Below are positions 46,834-56,682 of a stretch of DNA of 64,000 bases, piece after piece (the first letter of the stretch is position 1; every line of letters starts with the position of its first letter). Source of the DNA: Streptomyces rubrogriseus (GTDB taxonomy: Bacteria; Actinomycetota; Actinomycetes; Streptomycetales; Streptomycetaceae); NCBI RefSeq assembly GCF_027947575.1, contig NZ_CP116256.1:8347862-8411861 (forward strand), given 5' to 3'. The translations under genes and the position numbers were made by a program. The notes under the pieces were generated by a model. The model did not search any database, had not been told where the DNA came from, and saw nothing but the letters and a program-made list of their open reading frames with translations.

Positions 46834-49197
46834 GTGGCCGAGGCGGCAGACTTCCAGGGGACCAGTGCCTCACCTGCCCGCCGGTGGCTCCGGCGCACCA
46901 CGGCGCTGCTCGCCGGGGCGCCGCTGCTGGCCGGTCTGGTCCAGCTGCCCGCCGCCGGCTCGGCGCACGCCGAAGAGGCGACCGCTGCCCTGGCCGACTC
47001 CGACTCGGGCTCGGTGGCCGTGGCCGTCGACTCGCTCACCCCCTCCGCGCCCACGGACGGGGACACGGTGACCGTGTCGGGCACCGTGACCAACCACGGC
47101 AAGCGGACCGTCACCGACGCCCACGTGGGCCTGCGCGTGGGCCCACCGCTCGACACCCGCTCGTCCGTCGACGCGATCGCCAAGGACAGCGACGATCTCC
47201 AGGGCTCCATCTCCCCGGAGATCGACAACAAGTACACGGAGAAGTTCTCCAAGCTCACTCCCGGCGTGGCGGAGCACTTCAACATCTCGGTGCCGGTCGA
47301 CGAGCTGAACCTCGGCAGCGACGGCGTCTACGAATTCGCGGTCTCGCTGTCCGGGGAGACCTCCGCGCAGCCGTGGGAGCAGATCCTCGGCATCCAGCGG
47401 ACCTTCCTGCCCTGGCAGCCCGACGAGGCCGACACCAAGACCAAGACCACGGCGCTGTGGCCGCTCGTCTCGACGACGCACATGGCCGCCGAAACGGGTC
47501 CGAACGAGGAGCAGACCCCGGTCTTCCTCAATGACGACCTGGCGAAGGAGATCTCCCCCGGCGGCCGGCTGAACCAGATGGTGACGCTGGGCAAGGACCT
47601 CGACGTCACCTGGGTGGTCGACCCGGACCTGCTGGCCTCCGTCGACGCGATGACGGGCAGCTACCGCGTCCGGGACGGGGACCAGACCACCGCCGGCACC
47701 CACCAGGCGGTCGCCAAGCAGTGGCTCGCCGACCTGCAGGAAGCGGTGGCCGACGAGGAGGTCGTCGCCCTCCCCTTCGCCGACCCCGACCTGGCGTCCC
47801 TCGCCCACAACGGGACGGACGTCACCGGCTCGCTGAGTCAGCTCAAGGAGGCGACGGACGTCGTCGCCAACACCGTCGAGCCGATCCTCCACGTGAAGCC
47901 GAGCACCGAGTTCGCCTGGCCCGTGGAAGGCGCCGTCGACCGGTCGATCGTCAAGGTCGCCACCTCCGCGGGCGCCGACAAGGTGATCGCGCGCAGCGAC
48001 AGCTTCCAGGAGACCGACGCACTGCCGTACACACCGTCCGCCGCCCGCCCCATCGGCGGCGGCACCACGGCGGTGGTGGCCGATGCCCGGATGTCCACGG
48101 CGTTCGAGGGCGACCTGACGACGGCTTCCGCCTCCACGCTCGCCGTGCAGCGCTTCCTCGCCCAGAGCCTGGGCCTGGGCCTCCAGACCGACAAGCAGCG
48201 CAGCGTGGTCATCGCTCCGCAGCGCACACCCTCCGGGAGCCAGGCGCGCGCGATGGCCGAAGGACTGCGGGCCCTCCAGAGCGGCACGTGGTCCCAGTCC
48301 CAGAAGCTGGCGGCGGCCGCCGCGGCCAAGCCGGATCCGGACGCCGCCACCAAGGTCCCGGGCACCTCTTCCTACCCGTCGGCGCTGCGCAAGAAGGAGC
48401 TGCCCCGGTCGGCGTTCGTGGAGAGCGCGCGGACGCAGGACGCGCTGGACAGCTTCAAGGTCGTGCTCTCGGACCCGTCCCGGGTGGTGACCCCCTTCGG
48501 ACGCGCCCTGAACCGGGAGCTGTCCGTGTCGTGGCGCGGCCGCGCCGCCGAGGCGGAGTCGTTCCGCGCCGGAGTGAAGTCGTACCTCGACGGGCTGACC
48601 GGCCGGGTCAGACTGATCGACAAGTCGGAGACGAAGCTCTCCGGCCGCAGCGCCACCATCCCGGTGACGGTGCAGAACAACCTGGTGCAGGACGTCGGCC
48701 CCCTGGTCCTGCGGCTCACGTCGACGAACCCGACCCGCCTCGAGATCGACGGCGCCCGCTACGAGGAGCAGCCGATCTCGGTCTCCGGCGGCCACAGCCA
48801 GTCGGTGAAGTTCACCACGTCGGCCAACGCCAACGGCCGGGCGACGGTGATCGCCCAGCTGTACACGACGGACGGGCGGCCGTACGGCAAGCCGGTCACC
48901 TTCGACGTGAAGGTCACCGAGATCACGGCCACCGTGATGCTCGTCATCGGAGGCGGTGTCCTGCTGCTCGTCCTCGCCGGCTTCCGGATGTACACGCAGC
49001 GCAAGCGTGCCGCGGCCCGTGCCGCCGAGAAGGCGGAGTCGGGCGAGGACGGCGCGGAGGGCGAGGAGGGCGATTCCGGAGAGCCGGAGGCTTCGGAGAA
49101 CGCCGAGGACGATCCGGAGCAGCCGAGTGACCCGACACCGGACACCGCAGCGGAAAGCGACGACCCGTCCGGCACGGGTGAGAGAGTGGACCGTTGA
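46834..49197 (+). CDS. DUF6049-type secreted/membrane-anchored protein
   Basis: A 787-residue protein with an N-terminal signal/anchor (RRTTALLAGAPLLAGLVQLP, then an AHA cleavage-like site at about residue 47). A large extracytoplasmic region includes Ig-like beta segments (TDGDTVTVSGTVTNHGKRTV). A C-terminal membrane helix (about residues 693-716) and a very acidic cytosolic tail rich in Glu, Asp and Ser follow. It corresponds by position to Rv3909 of M. tuberculosis, always upstream of murJ, so a role in lipid II export or wall assembly is inferred. GTG at 46834. Confidence 0.87.
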   Translation: MAEAADFQGTSASPARRWLRRTTALLAGAPLLAGLVQLPAAGSAHAEEATAALADSDSGSVAVAVDSLTPSAPTDGDTVTVSGTVTNHGKRTVTDAHVGLRVGPPLDTRSSVDAIAKDSDDLQGSISPEIDNKYTEKFSKLTPGVAEHFNISVPVDELNLGSDGVYEFAVSLSGETSAQPWEQILGIQRTFLPWQPDEADTKTKTTALWPLVSTTHMAAETGPNEEQTPVFLNDDLAKEISPGGRLNQMVTLGKDLDVTWVVDPDLLASVDAMTGSYRVRDGDQTTAGTHQAVAKQWLADLQEAVADEEVVALPFADPDLASLAHNGTDVTGSLSQLKEATDVVANTVEPILHVKPSTEFAWPVEGAVDRSIVKVATSAGADKVIARSDSFQETDALPYTPSAARPIGGGTTAVVADARMSTAFEGDLTTASASTLAVQRFLAQSLGLGLQTDKQRSVVIAPQRTPSGSQARAMAEGLRALQSGTWSQSQKLAAAAAAKPDPDAATKVPGTSSYPSALRKKELPRSAFVESARTQDALDSFKVVLSDPSRVVTPFGRALNRELSVSWRGRAAEAESFRAGVKSYLDGLTGRVRLIDKSETKLSGRSATIPVTVQNNLVQDVGPLVLRLTSTNPTRLEIDGARYEEQPISVSGGHSQSVKFTTSANANGRATVIAQLYTTDGRPYGKPVTFDVKVTEITATVMLVIGGGVLLLVLAGFRMYTQRKRAAARAAEKAESGEDGAEGEEGDSGEPEASENAEDDPEQPSDPTPDTAAESDDPSGTGERVDR

Positions 49198-49241
49198 GGA
49201 TGTCGTGGCCGGTCGGCCCGGGACGATGAGGTGGGGTAACC

Positions 49242-51683
49242 ATGAACGCGCCGTACGACGGTGACCGCGGTCAGGCCGCGGACGGCTCGGGTCACCCCCA
49301 GGGCCCGCCGCCGGACCCCGGCCAGACGCCGCCGCAGCCGCCCGCGGACATGTACCTCCAGGACGCCTACGACCAGGATCCCTACCGGGCCCAGGACCTC
49401 TCCGCCCAGGATCCGGTCTCCGAGGCGCTCTACGACCGTGCCGCGCACCCCCCGCCGCCCCCGGGCACGTACCCGCCGCAGCAGCCGCTGTACTCCCAGC
49501 CCTCCCAGTCGCCCTACGCCCCCGATCCCCGGGTGTGGGCCCAGACGCCCGCCCCGGAGCCGGAGGGTCCGACGCAGTACCTGCCGTACGGCGACGACCC
49601 CCGGACCACCCAGTTCGTGGGCGTGGACGACCTGGTCGGCCAGGCCGGAGACCAGCGTCACGAGCCGGACGCCTTCGCGCACCTGTTCCGCGACCAGCAG
49701 CAGGGCGGCGGCCACCCCTCGTACGACGACCAGGCCGCCGTACCCGCCCCTGCCCCCGCACCGGGGCCGTACGGCGGGGCGGCGGGGCCGGGCCAGTACG
49801 GCGCGCCACCACCACCGCCGCCGGGCCAGTACGGCGGGCACCAGGGGCCCGATCCGTACGGGAACGCTCAGGCACACGGTCAGTACGGCGGCCCCGCCCA
49901 GTACGGCGGCTCCGCTCCGACGCCCGGGCAGCACGCGGCGCCCGCACCCGGCCAGTACGCGGTGGCCCCCACACCCGAGGCGGCCGAGGCTCCACTCCAG
50001 GAGCCCGAGCCCACGCCCGCACGCGCGGCCAGCCAGGCCGCGCCCAAGAAGGGCGGGCGCGCGGGGGGCCTGCTGAAGTCCAGCGCCGTGATGGCGGCGG
50101 GCACGATGGTGTCGCGGCTGACCGGGTTCGTCCGGTCCGCGCTGATCGTCTCGGCTCTTGGCGTAGGTCTGCTCGGCGACACGTTCCAGGTCGCCTACCA
50201 GCTGCCCACGATGATCTACATCCTCACCGTCGGCGGCGGCCTCAACTCGGTCTTCGTACCCCAGCTCGTCCGGGCCATGAAGGACGACGACGACGGGGGC
50301 GAGGCCTTCGCCAACCGCCTCCTGACCCTCGTCATGGTCGCGCTGGGCGCGCTGACAGTGATCACGGTCGTCGCCGCGCCCCTGCTGATCCGGCTCCTGT
50401 CCAACCCCGTCGCCAGTGACCCGGCCGCAAACGAGGTCGGTATCACCTTCGTCCGCTACTTCCTGCCGTCCATCTTCTTCATGGGCCTGCACGTGGTGAT
50501 GGGGCAGGTCCTCAACGCCCGCGGCAGGTTCGGCGCGATGATGTGGACCCCGGTCCTGAACAACATCGTCATCATCGTGACGCTCGGCCTGTTCATCTGG
50601 GTCTACGGCACCGCGGAAACCTCGGGCATGAAGGTGACGAGCATCCCGCCGGAGGGCGAGCGTCTGCTCGGCATCGGGGTGCTGCTGGGACTCATCGTGC
50701 AGTCCCTGGCCATGATCCCGTACCTGCGGGAGACGGGTTTCCGGCTCCGGCTGCGCTTCGACTGGAGGGGACACGGGCTGGGCAAGGCCATCACCCTCGC
50801 CAAGTGGACGGTCCTGTTCGTCCTGGCCAACCAGGCGGGCGCCATGATCGTCATCCAGCTCTCCACCGCTGCGGGCAAGGCCTCGCCCGTCGACGGCACC
50901 GGCTTCGCGGCCTACGCCAACGCACAGCTGATCTGGGGCCTGCCGCAGGCCATCATCACCGTCTCGCTGATGGCCGCCCTGCTGCCCCGGATCTCCCGCT
51001 CGGCGTCCGAGGAGGACGGGGGAGCGGTCCGGGACGACATTTCCCAGGGCCTGCGCACGACAGCCGTGGCCATCGTTCCCGTCTCCTTCGGCTTCGTCGC
51101 ACTCGGCATCCCGATGTGCACGCTCATGTTCGGCTCCTCGGGCACCAGCGAGGCCACCAACATGGGCTACATGCTGATGGCCTTCGGTCTCGGCCTCATC
51201 CCGTACTCCGTGCAGTACGTCGTCCTGCGCGCCTTCTACGCCTACGAGGACACCCGCACGCCCTTCTACAACACCGTCATCGTGGCCGTGGTCAACGCCG
51301 CCGCCTCGGGCCTGTGTTACCTCCTGCTGCCCTCGCGCTGGGCCGTCGTCGGCATGGCCGCCTCCTACGGCCTGGCCTATGTGATCGGCGTGGGCGTCGC
51401 ATGGCGCAGGCTGCGCAAGCGGCTCGGCGGGGACCTGGACGGCGCGCGGGTGCTGCGCACGTACGCCCGGCTGTGCATCGCGTCCGTCCCGGCGGCCCTG
51501 GCCGGTGGCGCCGCCTGCTACGCGATCAGCCGCTCGCTCGGCCAGGACGTCGTGGGATCGTTCGCCGCACTGCTGGCCGGCGGAGTGCTCCTGTTCGGTG
51601 TCTTCTTCGTCGCCGCCCGCCGCATGCGCATCGAGGAGGTCAACTCTCTGGTCGGCATGGTGCGCGGACGCCTGGGACGCTGA
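49242..51683 (+). CDS. murJ: Lipid II flippase MurJ with long Pro/Gln-rich N-terminus
   Basis: An 813-residue MurJ/MviN. A cytosolic extension of about 275 residues is rich in Pro, Gln, Tyr and Gly, with repeated GQYG and QYGG units. The MOP-superfamily core begins LLKSSAVMAAGTMVSRLTGF and carries 13-14 helices, including GLLGDTFQVAYQLPTMIYIL, FFMGLHVVMGQVLNARGRFG and QYVVLRAFYAYEDTRTPFYN. It flips lipid-linked peptidoglycan precursor across the membrane. The next gene encodes the pseudokinase that in mycobacteria is fused to the C-terminus of MurJ. Confidence 0.95.
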   Translation: MNAPYDGDRGQAADGSGHPQGPPPDPGQTPPQPPADMYLQDAYDQDPYRAQDLSAQDPVSEALYDRAAHPPPPPGTYPPQQPLYSQPSQSPYAPDPRVWAQTPAPEPEGPTQYLPYGDDPRTTQFVGVDDLVGQAGDQRHEPDAFAHLFRDQQQGGGHPSYDDQAAVPAPAPAPGPYGGAAGPGQYGAPPPPPPGQYGGHQGPDPYGNAQAHGQYGGPAQYGGSAPTPGQHAAPAPGQYAVAPTPEAAEAPLQEPEPTPARAASQAAPKKGGRAGGLLKSSAVMAAGTMVSRLTGFVRSALIVSALGVGLLGDTFQVAYQLPTMIYILTVGGGLNSVFVPQLVRAMKDDDDGGEAFANRLLTLVMVALGALTVITVVAAPLLIRLLSNPVASDPAANEVGITFVRYFLPSIFFMGLHVVMGQVLNARGRFGAMMWTPVLNNIVIIVTLGLFIWVYGTAETSGMKVTSIPPEGERLLGIGVLLGLIVQSLAMIPYLRETGFRLRLRFDWRGHGLGKAITLAKWTVLFVLANQAGAMIVIQLSTAAGKASPVDGTGFAAYANAQLIWGLPQAIITVSLMAALLPRISRSASEEDGGAVRDDISQGLRTTAVAIVPVSFGFVALGIPMCTLMFGSSGTSEATNMGYMLMAFGLGLIPYSVQYVVLRAFYAYEDTRTPFYNTVIVAVVNAAASGLCYLLLPSRWAVVGMAASYGLAYVIGVGVAWRRLRKRLGGDLDGARVLRTYARLCIASVPAALAGGAACYAISRSLGQDVVGSFAALLAGGVLLFGVFFVAARRMRIEEVNSLVGMVRGRLGR

Positions 51684-51822
51684 GACCCGGGGTAGGCGCA
51701 CAACCATCGTCCGCCGCTGTGTGTCGTGCTTAGCGGCGGACTGTGGGCACAATTGGGTTCGGCGTCGGACGCGCGGATCGGGAGTCGGCCGACGCGCACG
51801 GAATGGGGAGGCAGGAACGACG

Positions 51823-53514
51823 GTGGCGGAACGGAGCACAGCTGCCGTCGACGTGGCAGACAACAGCGGCGATGAGCCGCTGACCGCACAGGCGGACCAG
51901 TCCACGGCCGACGGGGTGGCCAACAACCGGGAGCGGGACACGGACAGCGACGAGGCACAGGGGAACCCCACGAGCGAGGAGCCCGGCAAGACCTCGCCGC
52001 CCGAACTGCACAGCGGGCACAAGCTCGCCAGACGCTACCGCCTCGAGGAGTGCGTCACCCGTCTGGACGGCTTCAGCAGTTGGCGGGCCGTCGACGAGAA
52101 GCTGCGCCGCGCCGTCGGAGTCCACCTCCTCCCCGCGGACCACACGCGCGCCCGGTCCGTGCTGGCCGCGGCGCGCTCATCCGCCCTGCTCGGTGACCCC
52201 CGCTTCGTCCAGGTACTGGACGCCGTCGAGGACAACGACCTCGTCTACGTCGTGCACGAGTGGCTCCCCGATGCCACCGAGCTGACCGCTCTCCTCGCCG
52301 CCGGGCCGCTGGAGGTGTACGACGCCTACCAGATGGTCAGTCAGGTCGCGTCGGCCATGGCGGCCGCGCACCGGGAGGGCCTCGCCCATCTTCGACTGAG
52401 CCCCAACGCGGTGCTGCGTACGTCGACGGGCCAGTGGCGGATCCGCGGGCTGGCCGTCAACGCCGCACTGCGCGGCATCAGTTCCGACACTCCGCAGCGC
52501 ACCGACACCGAGGCCATCGGAGCCCTGCTGTACGCCACGCTCACCCAGCGCTGGCCGTACGAGAGCGACGCGCACGGTCTGGCAGGTCTGCCCAAGGACA
52601 TCGGGCTGATCCCGCCGGACCAGGTACGCGCCGGCGTCCACCGCGGCCTGTCCGAACTGGCGATGCGGGCGCTCGCCAACGACGGTGCCACCGCTTCCCG
52701 GCACGAGTCCCCGTGCACCACGCCGGAGGAACTGGTGAAGGCGATCGGCGAGATGCCGCGCATCCGCCCGCCGGAGCCGGCGTACACGGCACCGCCCCAG
52801 TACCAGCGGACGGCCTACCAGCAGGGCGGGTACGGCCGCCCGGCACCGCACCCCGGTGTCACTCAGCCCGTGTCGACGCCGCCGCCCCCGCTGCAGAGCC
52901 GTACCGGCAAGGTCCTGAAGTGGGGCGTGTCGGCCCTGCTGATCGCCGCACTCGGCCTCGGCAGCTGGCAGCTCGCCGATGCGCTCATGGAACGGGGCGG
53001 CAAGGCCGACGACCCGAACCAGACGCAGACGGTGGACGGCGACAACGACAAGGGCCCGAAGGAGCCGGTCAGCCGACCGATCACCATCGCGGGCGCGCAC
53101 GACTACGACCCGTTCGGATCAGACGGGTCCGAGTACCCGGAGAACGTCGGCAAGGCCTACGACGGCGACCCCGGAACCTACTGGCAGACGAGCCACTACG
53201 CGAGCGCCGACTTCGGGCGGCTGAAGCCCGGTGTGGGCATCGTGGTCGACCTCGGCAAGGTGCAACAGGTCGGCAAGGTGGCCCTGACGTTCGGTGGCGA
53301 CACTTCGGTGGAGCTCCGTTCCGCCGGGGCCACTGACTCGGAGCCGCAGTCCTTCGAGGGCTACGAGAAGGTCGCCGGCGGAAACGGTACGACGGTGGAC
53401 CTCAAGCCGGACAAGGCGGTGCAGACCCGCTATCTTCTGGTCTGGCTGACCGAGCTGCCGGTGACGGACGGGCAGTTCCGGGGCCGCGTCGCCGACATCA
53501 AGGTGACCAGCTGA
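51823..53514 (+). CDS. Membrane pseudokinase with extracytoplasmic discoidin-like domain
   Basis: A 563-residue protein. Residues about 70-310 follow the protein-kinase fold but lack catalytic residues: the VAIK lysine is absent (RAVGVHLLPAD), the HRD-loop reads AHLRLSPNAVL, and DFG is replaced by RIRGLAVN. One membrane helix (WGVSALLIAALGLGSWQLAD) follows a Pro-rich linker. The C-terminal ~140 residues (YPENVGKAYDGDPGTYWQTS...) look like a carbohydrate-binding F5/8-type domain. Mycobacterial MviN carries the same modules fused to MurJ and, when phosphorylated, recruits FhaA. Here they are separate, 139 bp downstream. GTG at 51823 has AGGA seven bases upstream. Confidence 0.88.
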   Translation: MAERSTAAVDVADNSGDEPLTAQADQSTADGVANNRERDTDSDEAQGNPTSEEPGKTSPPELHSGHKLARRYRLEECVTRLDGFSSWRAVDEKLRRAVGVHLLPADHTRARSVLAAARSSALLGDPRFVQVLDAVEDNDLVYVVHEWLPDATELTALLAAGPLEVYDAYQMVSQVASAMAAAHREGLAHLRLSPNAVLRTSTGQWRIRGLAVNAALRGISSDTPQRTDTEAIGALLYATLTQRWPYESDAHGLAGLPKDIGLIPPDQVRAGVHRGLSELAMRALANDGATASRHESPCTTPEELVKAIGEMPRIRPPEPAYTAPPQYQRTAYQQGGYGRPAPHPGVTQPVSTPPPPLQSRTGKVLKWGVSALLIAALGLGSWQLADALMERGGKADDPNQTQTVDGDNDKGPKEPVSRPITIAGAHDYDPFGSDGSEYPENVGKAYDGDPGTYWQTSHYASADFGRLKPGVGIVVDLGKVQQVGKVALTFGGDTSVELRSAGATDSEPQSFEGYEKVAGGNGTTVDLKPDKAVQTRYLLVWLTELPVTDGQFRGRVADIKVTS

Positions 53515-53542
53515 CGGCACCTACCGCAGGGAGAGGGGTGTG

Positions 53543-54268
53543 ATGGCGGGCGGCGCGAGTCATGACGGCGTGACCGACCAGGAGCTGCTCGCCCGCCACG
53601 TCGAGGGCGACCCCGACGCCTTCGGTGAGCTTGTGCGCCGTCACCGCGACCGGCTCTGGGCGGTGGCCCTGCGGACGCTGGGGGACCGGGAGGAGGCCGC
53701 CGACGCCGTCCAGGACGCGCTCGTCTCCGCCTACCGGGCCGCCCATACCTTCCGCGGACAGGCGGCCGTCACCACCTGGCTGCACCGGATCACGGTGAAC
53801 GCCTGTCTGGACCGTGCTCGCAAGGCCGCCTCGCGGAAGACCGCGCCCGTCGACGACACCGAACGCCTGGAGCAGCTTCTGGAGCCGCACGAGTCGGCCT
53901 CCGCTCCCGCGGAGCGCAACGACCTGCACCGCCAACTGCTGGAGGCCCTGGGCACCCTGCCCGCCGACCAGCGAGCCGCTCTCGTCCTGGTCGACATGCA
54001 GGGCTATCCCGTAGCAGAGGCCGCCCGCATCCTCGACGTGCCGAGTGGCACGATCAAGAGCCGGTGTGCCCGGGGCAGAGCCCGGCTCCTGCCGCTGATC
54101 ACCCACCTGCGTCCGGACGGCAGCGGAGACGGCAGGAAGCCCGGCCCGGAGCGGAACCGGACGCCGGGGGCATCCGTCCCACCGGCAGCGGGACCGCGGC
54201 GTGCGGGTCCGCCGGAAGCAGGGCCGAGTGATTCAGCCGCAGTGAAGGGCGGAGGTGGACGAGCGTGA
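53543..54268 (+). CDS. sigM: ECF RNA polymerase sigma factor (SigM-position)
   Basis: A 241-residue ECF sigma factor. Region 2 is RHRDRLWAVALRTLGDREEA followed by ADAVQDALVSAYRA; region 4 is LPADQRAALVLVDMQGYPVA with the helix-turn-helix ARILDVPSGTIKSRCARGRA. A disordered tail of about 60 residues follows. By order next to murJ and trxBA it matches SigM of mycobacteria; I use the symbol only in that positional sense. The ATG at 53543 (or GTG at 53540) follows GGGAGAGGGG. It is coupled by a GTGA overlap to the anti-sigma gene. Confidence 0.92.
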   Translation: MAGGASHDGVTDQELLARHVEGDPDAFGELVRRHRDRLWAVALRTLGDREEAADAVQDALVSAYRAAHTFRGQAAVTTWLHRITVNACLDRARKAASRKTAPVDDTERLEQLLEPHESASAPAERNDLHRQLLEALGTLPADQRAALVLVDMQGYPVAEAARILDVPSGTIKSRCARGRARLLPLITHLRPDGSGDGRKPGPERNRTPGASVPPAAGPRRAGPPEAGPSDSAAVKGGGGRA

Positions 54269-55137
54269 CGTCGTCGACGACAGACATGACCGGGCACCCG
54301 GACGTCGCGGAGATCTCCGACCTCGCCGAAGGCCTCCTCCCGAGCACACGGACCACCGACGTACGGCGGCACCTGGAAGGCTGCGAGCTCTGCGCGGACG
54401 TCTACGCGTCACTGGAAGAGATCCAGGGACTGCTCGGTACCCTGCCTCCTCCAACGCCCATGCCGGACGACGTGGCCGCCCGTATCGACGCCGCCCTGGC
54501 GAACGAGCCCCTGCCGGGGAGCGGAGACAGCCCGCGTGTTTCACGTGAAACATCGGCACCGGCCGACCGGCCCGCCGGGCACGCGCGCACCTCCTCCACG
54601 GGTCCCGGCCGCAAGGACCGCCGCCGAATGGATCGGCGAAGGATCGCCGTACTCGGCGCCGTGGCCGCCGCTGCCGCGATCGGGCTCGGCTCGGTCATCG
54701 TGTCCTCCCTCACCGGTGGGAACCCCTCCCACGACACCGCCCACGAGCAGCAGACCGCACTCCCGGACACCTTCGCCGAGGGCCGGCTCCAGGACAAGGT
54801 CGCCGGTCTCCTCGCGGACGGAAGCACCGAGAGCGGCGGATCACGTACGCCGCGCAGTTTCGGCATGGAGTCCGAGAACGGTGGCGAGACCACCGAGAAC
54901 CATGTCTTCAAGCAGCCGACCGTCCCCGAGTGCATCCGCAAGGGCATCGGCCGCGACGACGCTGTGATCGCCACGGAGCCGGGCGTCTACAAGGGCAGGG
55001 AAGCCTTGCTGGTGGTACTGCCCGACGCCACCAATGACACCCGGGTCACCGCCTACATCGTCGAGACAGCGTGCGTGGATCAGCCCGCGGTAGGCAAGGC
55101 CAAGATCCTTCTTGAGCACTCCTACACGCGTTCGTAG
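54265..55137 (+). CDS. Anti-sigma factor with zinc-binding domain
   Basis: A 290-residue membrane anti-sigma factor. The ZAS motif H36-x3-C40-x2-C43 (RRHLEGCELCADVY) binds zinc and holds the sigma factor. A disordered linker contains the parS-encoded VSRET (residues 92-96). A single membrane helix (RIAVLGAVAAAAAIGLGSVI) precedes an extracytoplasmic domain of about 135 residues with two Cys (VPECIRK, ETACVDQ), perhaps sensing. GTG at 54265 overlaps the sigma stop. Confidence 0.88.
   Translation: MTSSTTDMTGHPDVAEISDLAEGLLPSTRTTDVRRHLEGCELCADVYASLEEIQGLLGTLPPPTPMPDDVAARIDAALANEPLPGSGDSPRVSRETSAPADRPAGHARTSSTGPGRKDRRRMDRRRIAVLGAVAAAAAIGLGSVIVSSLTGGNPSHDTAHEQQTALPDTFAEGRLQDKVAGLLADGSTESGGSRTPRSFGMESENGGETTENHVFKQPTVPECIRKGIGRDDAVIATEPGVYKGREALLVVLPDATNDTRVTAYIVETACVDQPAVGKAKILLEHSYTRS
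54538..54551. promoter_or_regulatory. parS: parS site (perfect) inside the anti-sigma gene
   Basis: GTTTCACGTGAAAC in frame within the anti-sigma coding sequence, read as VSRET. Confidence 0.95.
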
Positions 55138-55197
55138 CGGCCCTTCCAGCCCCTCGCCAGGCGAGCTGTGCCCTGCCGCCGTGTGCCCGGGCACAGC

Positions 55198-55224
55198 GGG
55201 AATGCGCGCCCCGTAGGATCCGTT
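55198..55224 (+). promoter_or_regulatory. SigR-type promoter of trxBA
   Basis: GGGAAT (55198-55203) and CGTT (55221-55224), with 18 bp between GGAAT and GTT. This fits the S. coelicolor SigR consensus GGAAT-N18-GTT. It lies 73 bp upstream of trxB. Known trxBA promoters in that species are SigR-dependent, induced by thiol-oxidative stress. Confidence 0.85.
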
Positions 55225-55296
55225 AGGTGGGGTGAGAGTTCCGAGTGCAGCTCCACCCGGCCCTGAAGACGCAGTCCAGAGACGAGGAATGAAGCC

Positions 55297-56265
55297 GTGA
55301 GCGACGTCCGAAACGTGATCATCATCGGCTCCGGGCCCGCCGGCTACACGGCGGCGCTCTACACCGCGCGAGCGTCCCTGAAGCCGCTGGTGTTCGAGGG
55401 CGCCGTCACCGCGGGCGGAGCGCTGATGAACACCACCGAGGTGGAGAACTTCCCCGGCTTCCAGGACGGCATCATGGGCCCCGAGCTCATGGACAACATG
55501 CGGGCCCAGGCGGAGCGCTTCGGGGCCGAGCTGATCCCGGACGACGTCGTGGCCGTCGACCTCAGCGGTGAGATCAAGACCGTCACCGACACCGCGGGCA
55601 CGGTCCACCGGGCCAAGGCCGTCATCGTCACCACCGGCTCCCAGCACCGCAAGCTCGGCCTGCCGAACGAGGACGCGCTGTCCGGTCGCGGTGTCTCCTG
55701 GTGCGCGACCTGTGACGGCTTCTTCTTCAAGGACCAGGACATCGCCGTGATCGGCGGCGGGGACACCGCGATGGAGGAGGCCACTTTCCTCTCCCGCTTC
55801 GCGAAGTCCGTGACGATCGTCCACCGCCGGGACACCCTGCGCGCCTCCAAGGCGATGCAGGAGCGTGCCTTCGCCGACCCGAAGATCACGTTCGTCTGGG
55901 ACAGCGAGGTCGCCGAGGTCCAGGGCGACCAGAAGCTGGCAGGCCTGAAGCTGCGCAACGTCAAGACCGGCGAGCTCTCCGATCTGCCGGTGACCGGCCT
56001 GTTCATCGCGATCGGCCACGACCCGCGCACCGAGCTCTTCAAGGGCCAGCTCGACCTGGACCCGGAGGGCTACCTGAAGGTCGACGCGCCCTCGACGCGC
56101 ACCAACCTGACGGGTGTCTTCGGGGCCGGTGACGTGGTCGACCACACCTACCGACAGGCGATCACCGCTGCGGGCACCGGCTGCTCCGCCGCGCTCGACG
56201 CCGAGCGCTTCCTCGCCGCCCTCAGCGACGAGGACAAGGCGGAGCCCGAGAAGACCGCCGTCTGA
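55297..56265 (+). CDS. trxB: Thioredoxin reductase
   Basis: TrxB, 322 residues, a FAD/NADPH flavoenzyme that reduces thioredoxin. FAD motif [20 protein letters not shown]; redox site WCATCDGFF (Cys136, Cys139); NADPH motif [16 protein letters not shown]-terminal FAD motif [23 protein letters not shown] at 55297. It forms an operon with trxA, 38 bp downstream, behind the SigR-type promoter. Confidence 0.97.
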   Translation: MSDVRNVIIIGSGPAGYTAALYTARASLKPLVFEGAVTAGGALMNTTEVENFPGFQDGIMGPELMDNMRAQAERFGAELIPDDVVAVDLSGEIKTVTDTAGTVHRAKAVIVTTGSQHRKLGLPNEDALSGRGVSWCATCDGFFFKDQDIAVIGGGDTAMEEATFLSRFAKSVTIVHRRDTLRASKAMQERAFADPKITFVWDSEVAEVQGDQKLAGLKLRNVKTGELSDLPVTGLFIAIGHDPRTELFKGQLDLDPEGYLKVDAPSTRTNLTGVFGAGDVVDHTYRQAITAAGTGCSAALDAERFLAALSDEDKAEPEKTAV

Positions 56266-56303
56266 CCACCCCATTCCTCGCACCAACCAGTTAGGAGCCC
56301 GCT

Positions 56304-56636
56304 GTGGCCGGCACCCTGAAGCATGTGACCGACGACTCCTTCGAGCAGGACGTCCTCAAGAACGACAAGCCCGTCCTGGTGGACTTCTGGGCCGCCTGGT
56401 GCGGTCCGTGCCGCCAGATCGCGCCGTCCCTCGAGGCCATCGCCGCCGAGTACGGCGACAAGATCGAGATCGTCAAGCTGAACATCGACGAGAACCCGGG
56501 TACGGCCGCCAAGTACGGCGTCATGTCCATCCCGACCCTGAACGTCTACCAGGGTGGCGAGGTCGCCAAGACCATCGTCGGTGCGAAGCCGAAGGCCGCG
56601 ATCGTCCGCGACCTCGAGGACTTCATCGCCGACTGA
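56304..56636 (+). CDS. trxA: Thioredoxin
   Basis: TrxA, 110 residues, with the active site WCGPC (Cys33, Cys36) in VDFWAAWCGPCRQIAPSLEA and the cis-proline segment MSIPTLNVYQGG. It reduces protein disulfides in the cytosol with electrons from TrxB. GTG at 56304; a bidirectional hairpin terminator follows at 56683-56712. Confidence 0.97.
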   Translation: MAGTLKHVTDDSFEQDVLKNDKPVLVDFWAAWCGPCRQIAPSLEAIAAEYGDKIEIVKLNIDENPGTAAKYGVMSIPTLNVYQGGEVAKTIVGAKPKAAIVRDLEDFIAD

Positions 56637-56665
56637 CGAACGTCAACCGGCGGTCGCCGACTGAC

Positions 56666-56679
56666 GTTTCACGTGAAAC
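56666..56679. promoter_or_regulatory. parS: parS site (perfect) after trxA
   Basis: GTTTCACGTGAAAC between trxA and its terminator. Confidence 0.95.
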
Positions 56680-56682
56680 ACG

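Noticed and set aside
47888..47899. Other CACGTG hexamers, e.g. in the DUF6049, 19520, 35538 and 50490 regions
   Set aside because: They lack the flanking GTTT/AAAC needed for parS and have no palindromic extension.
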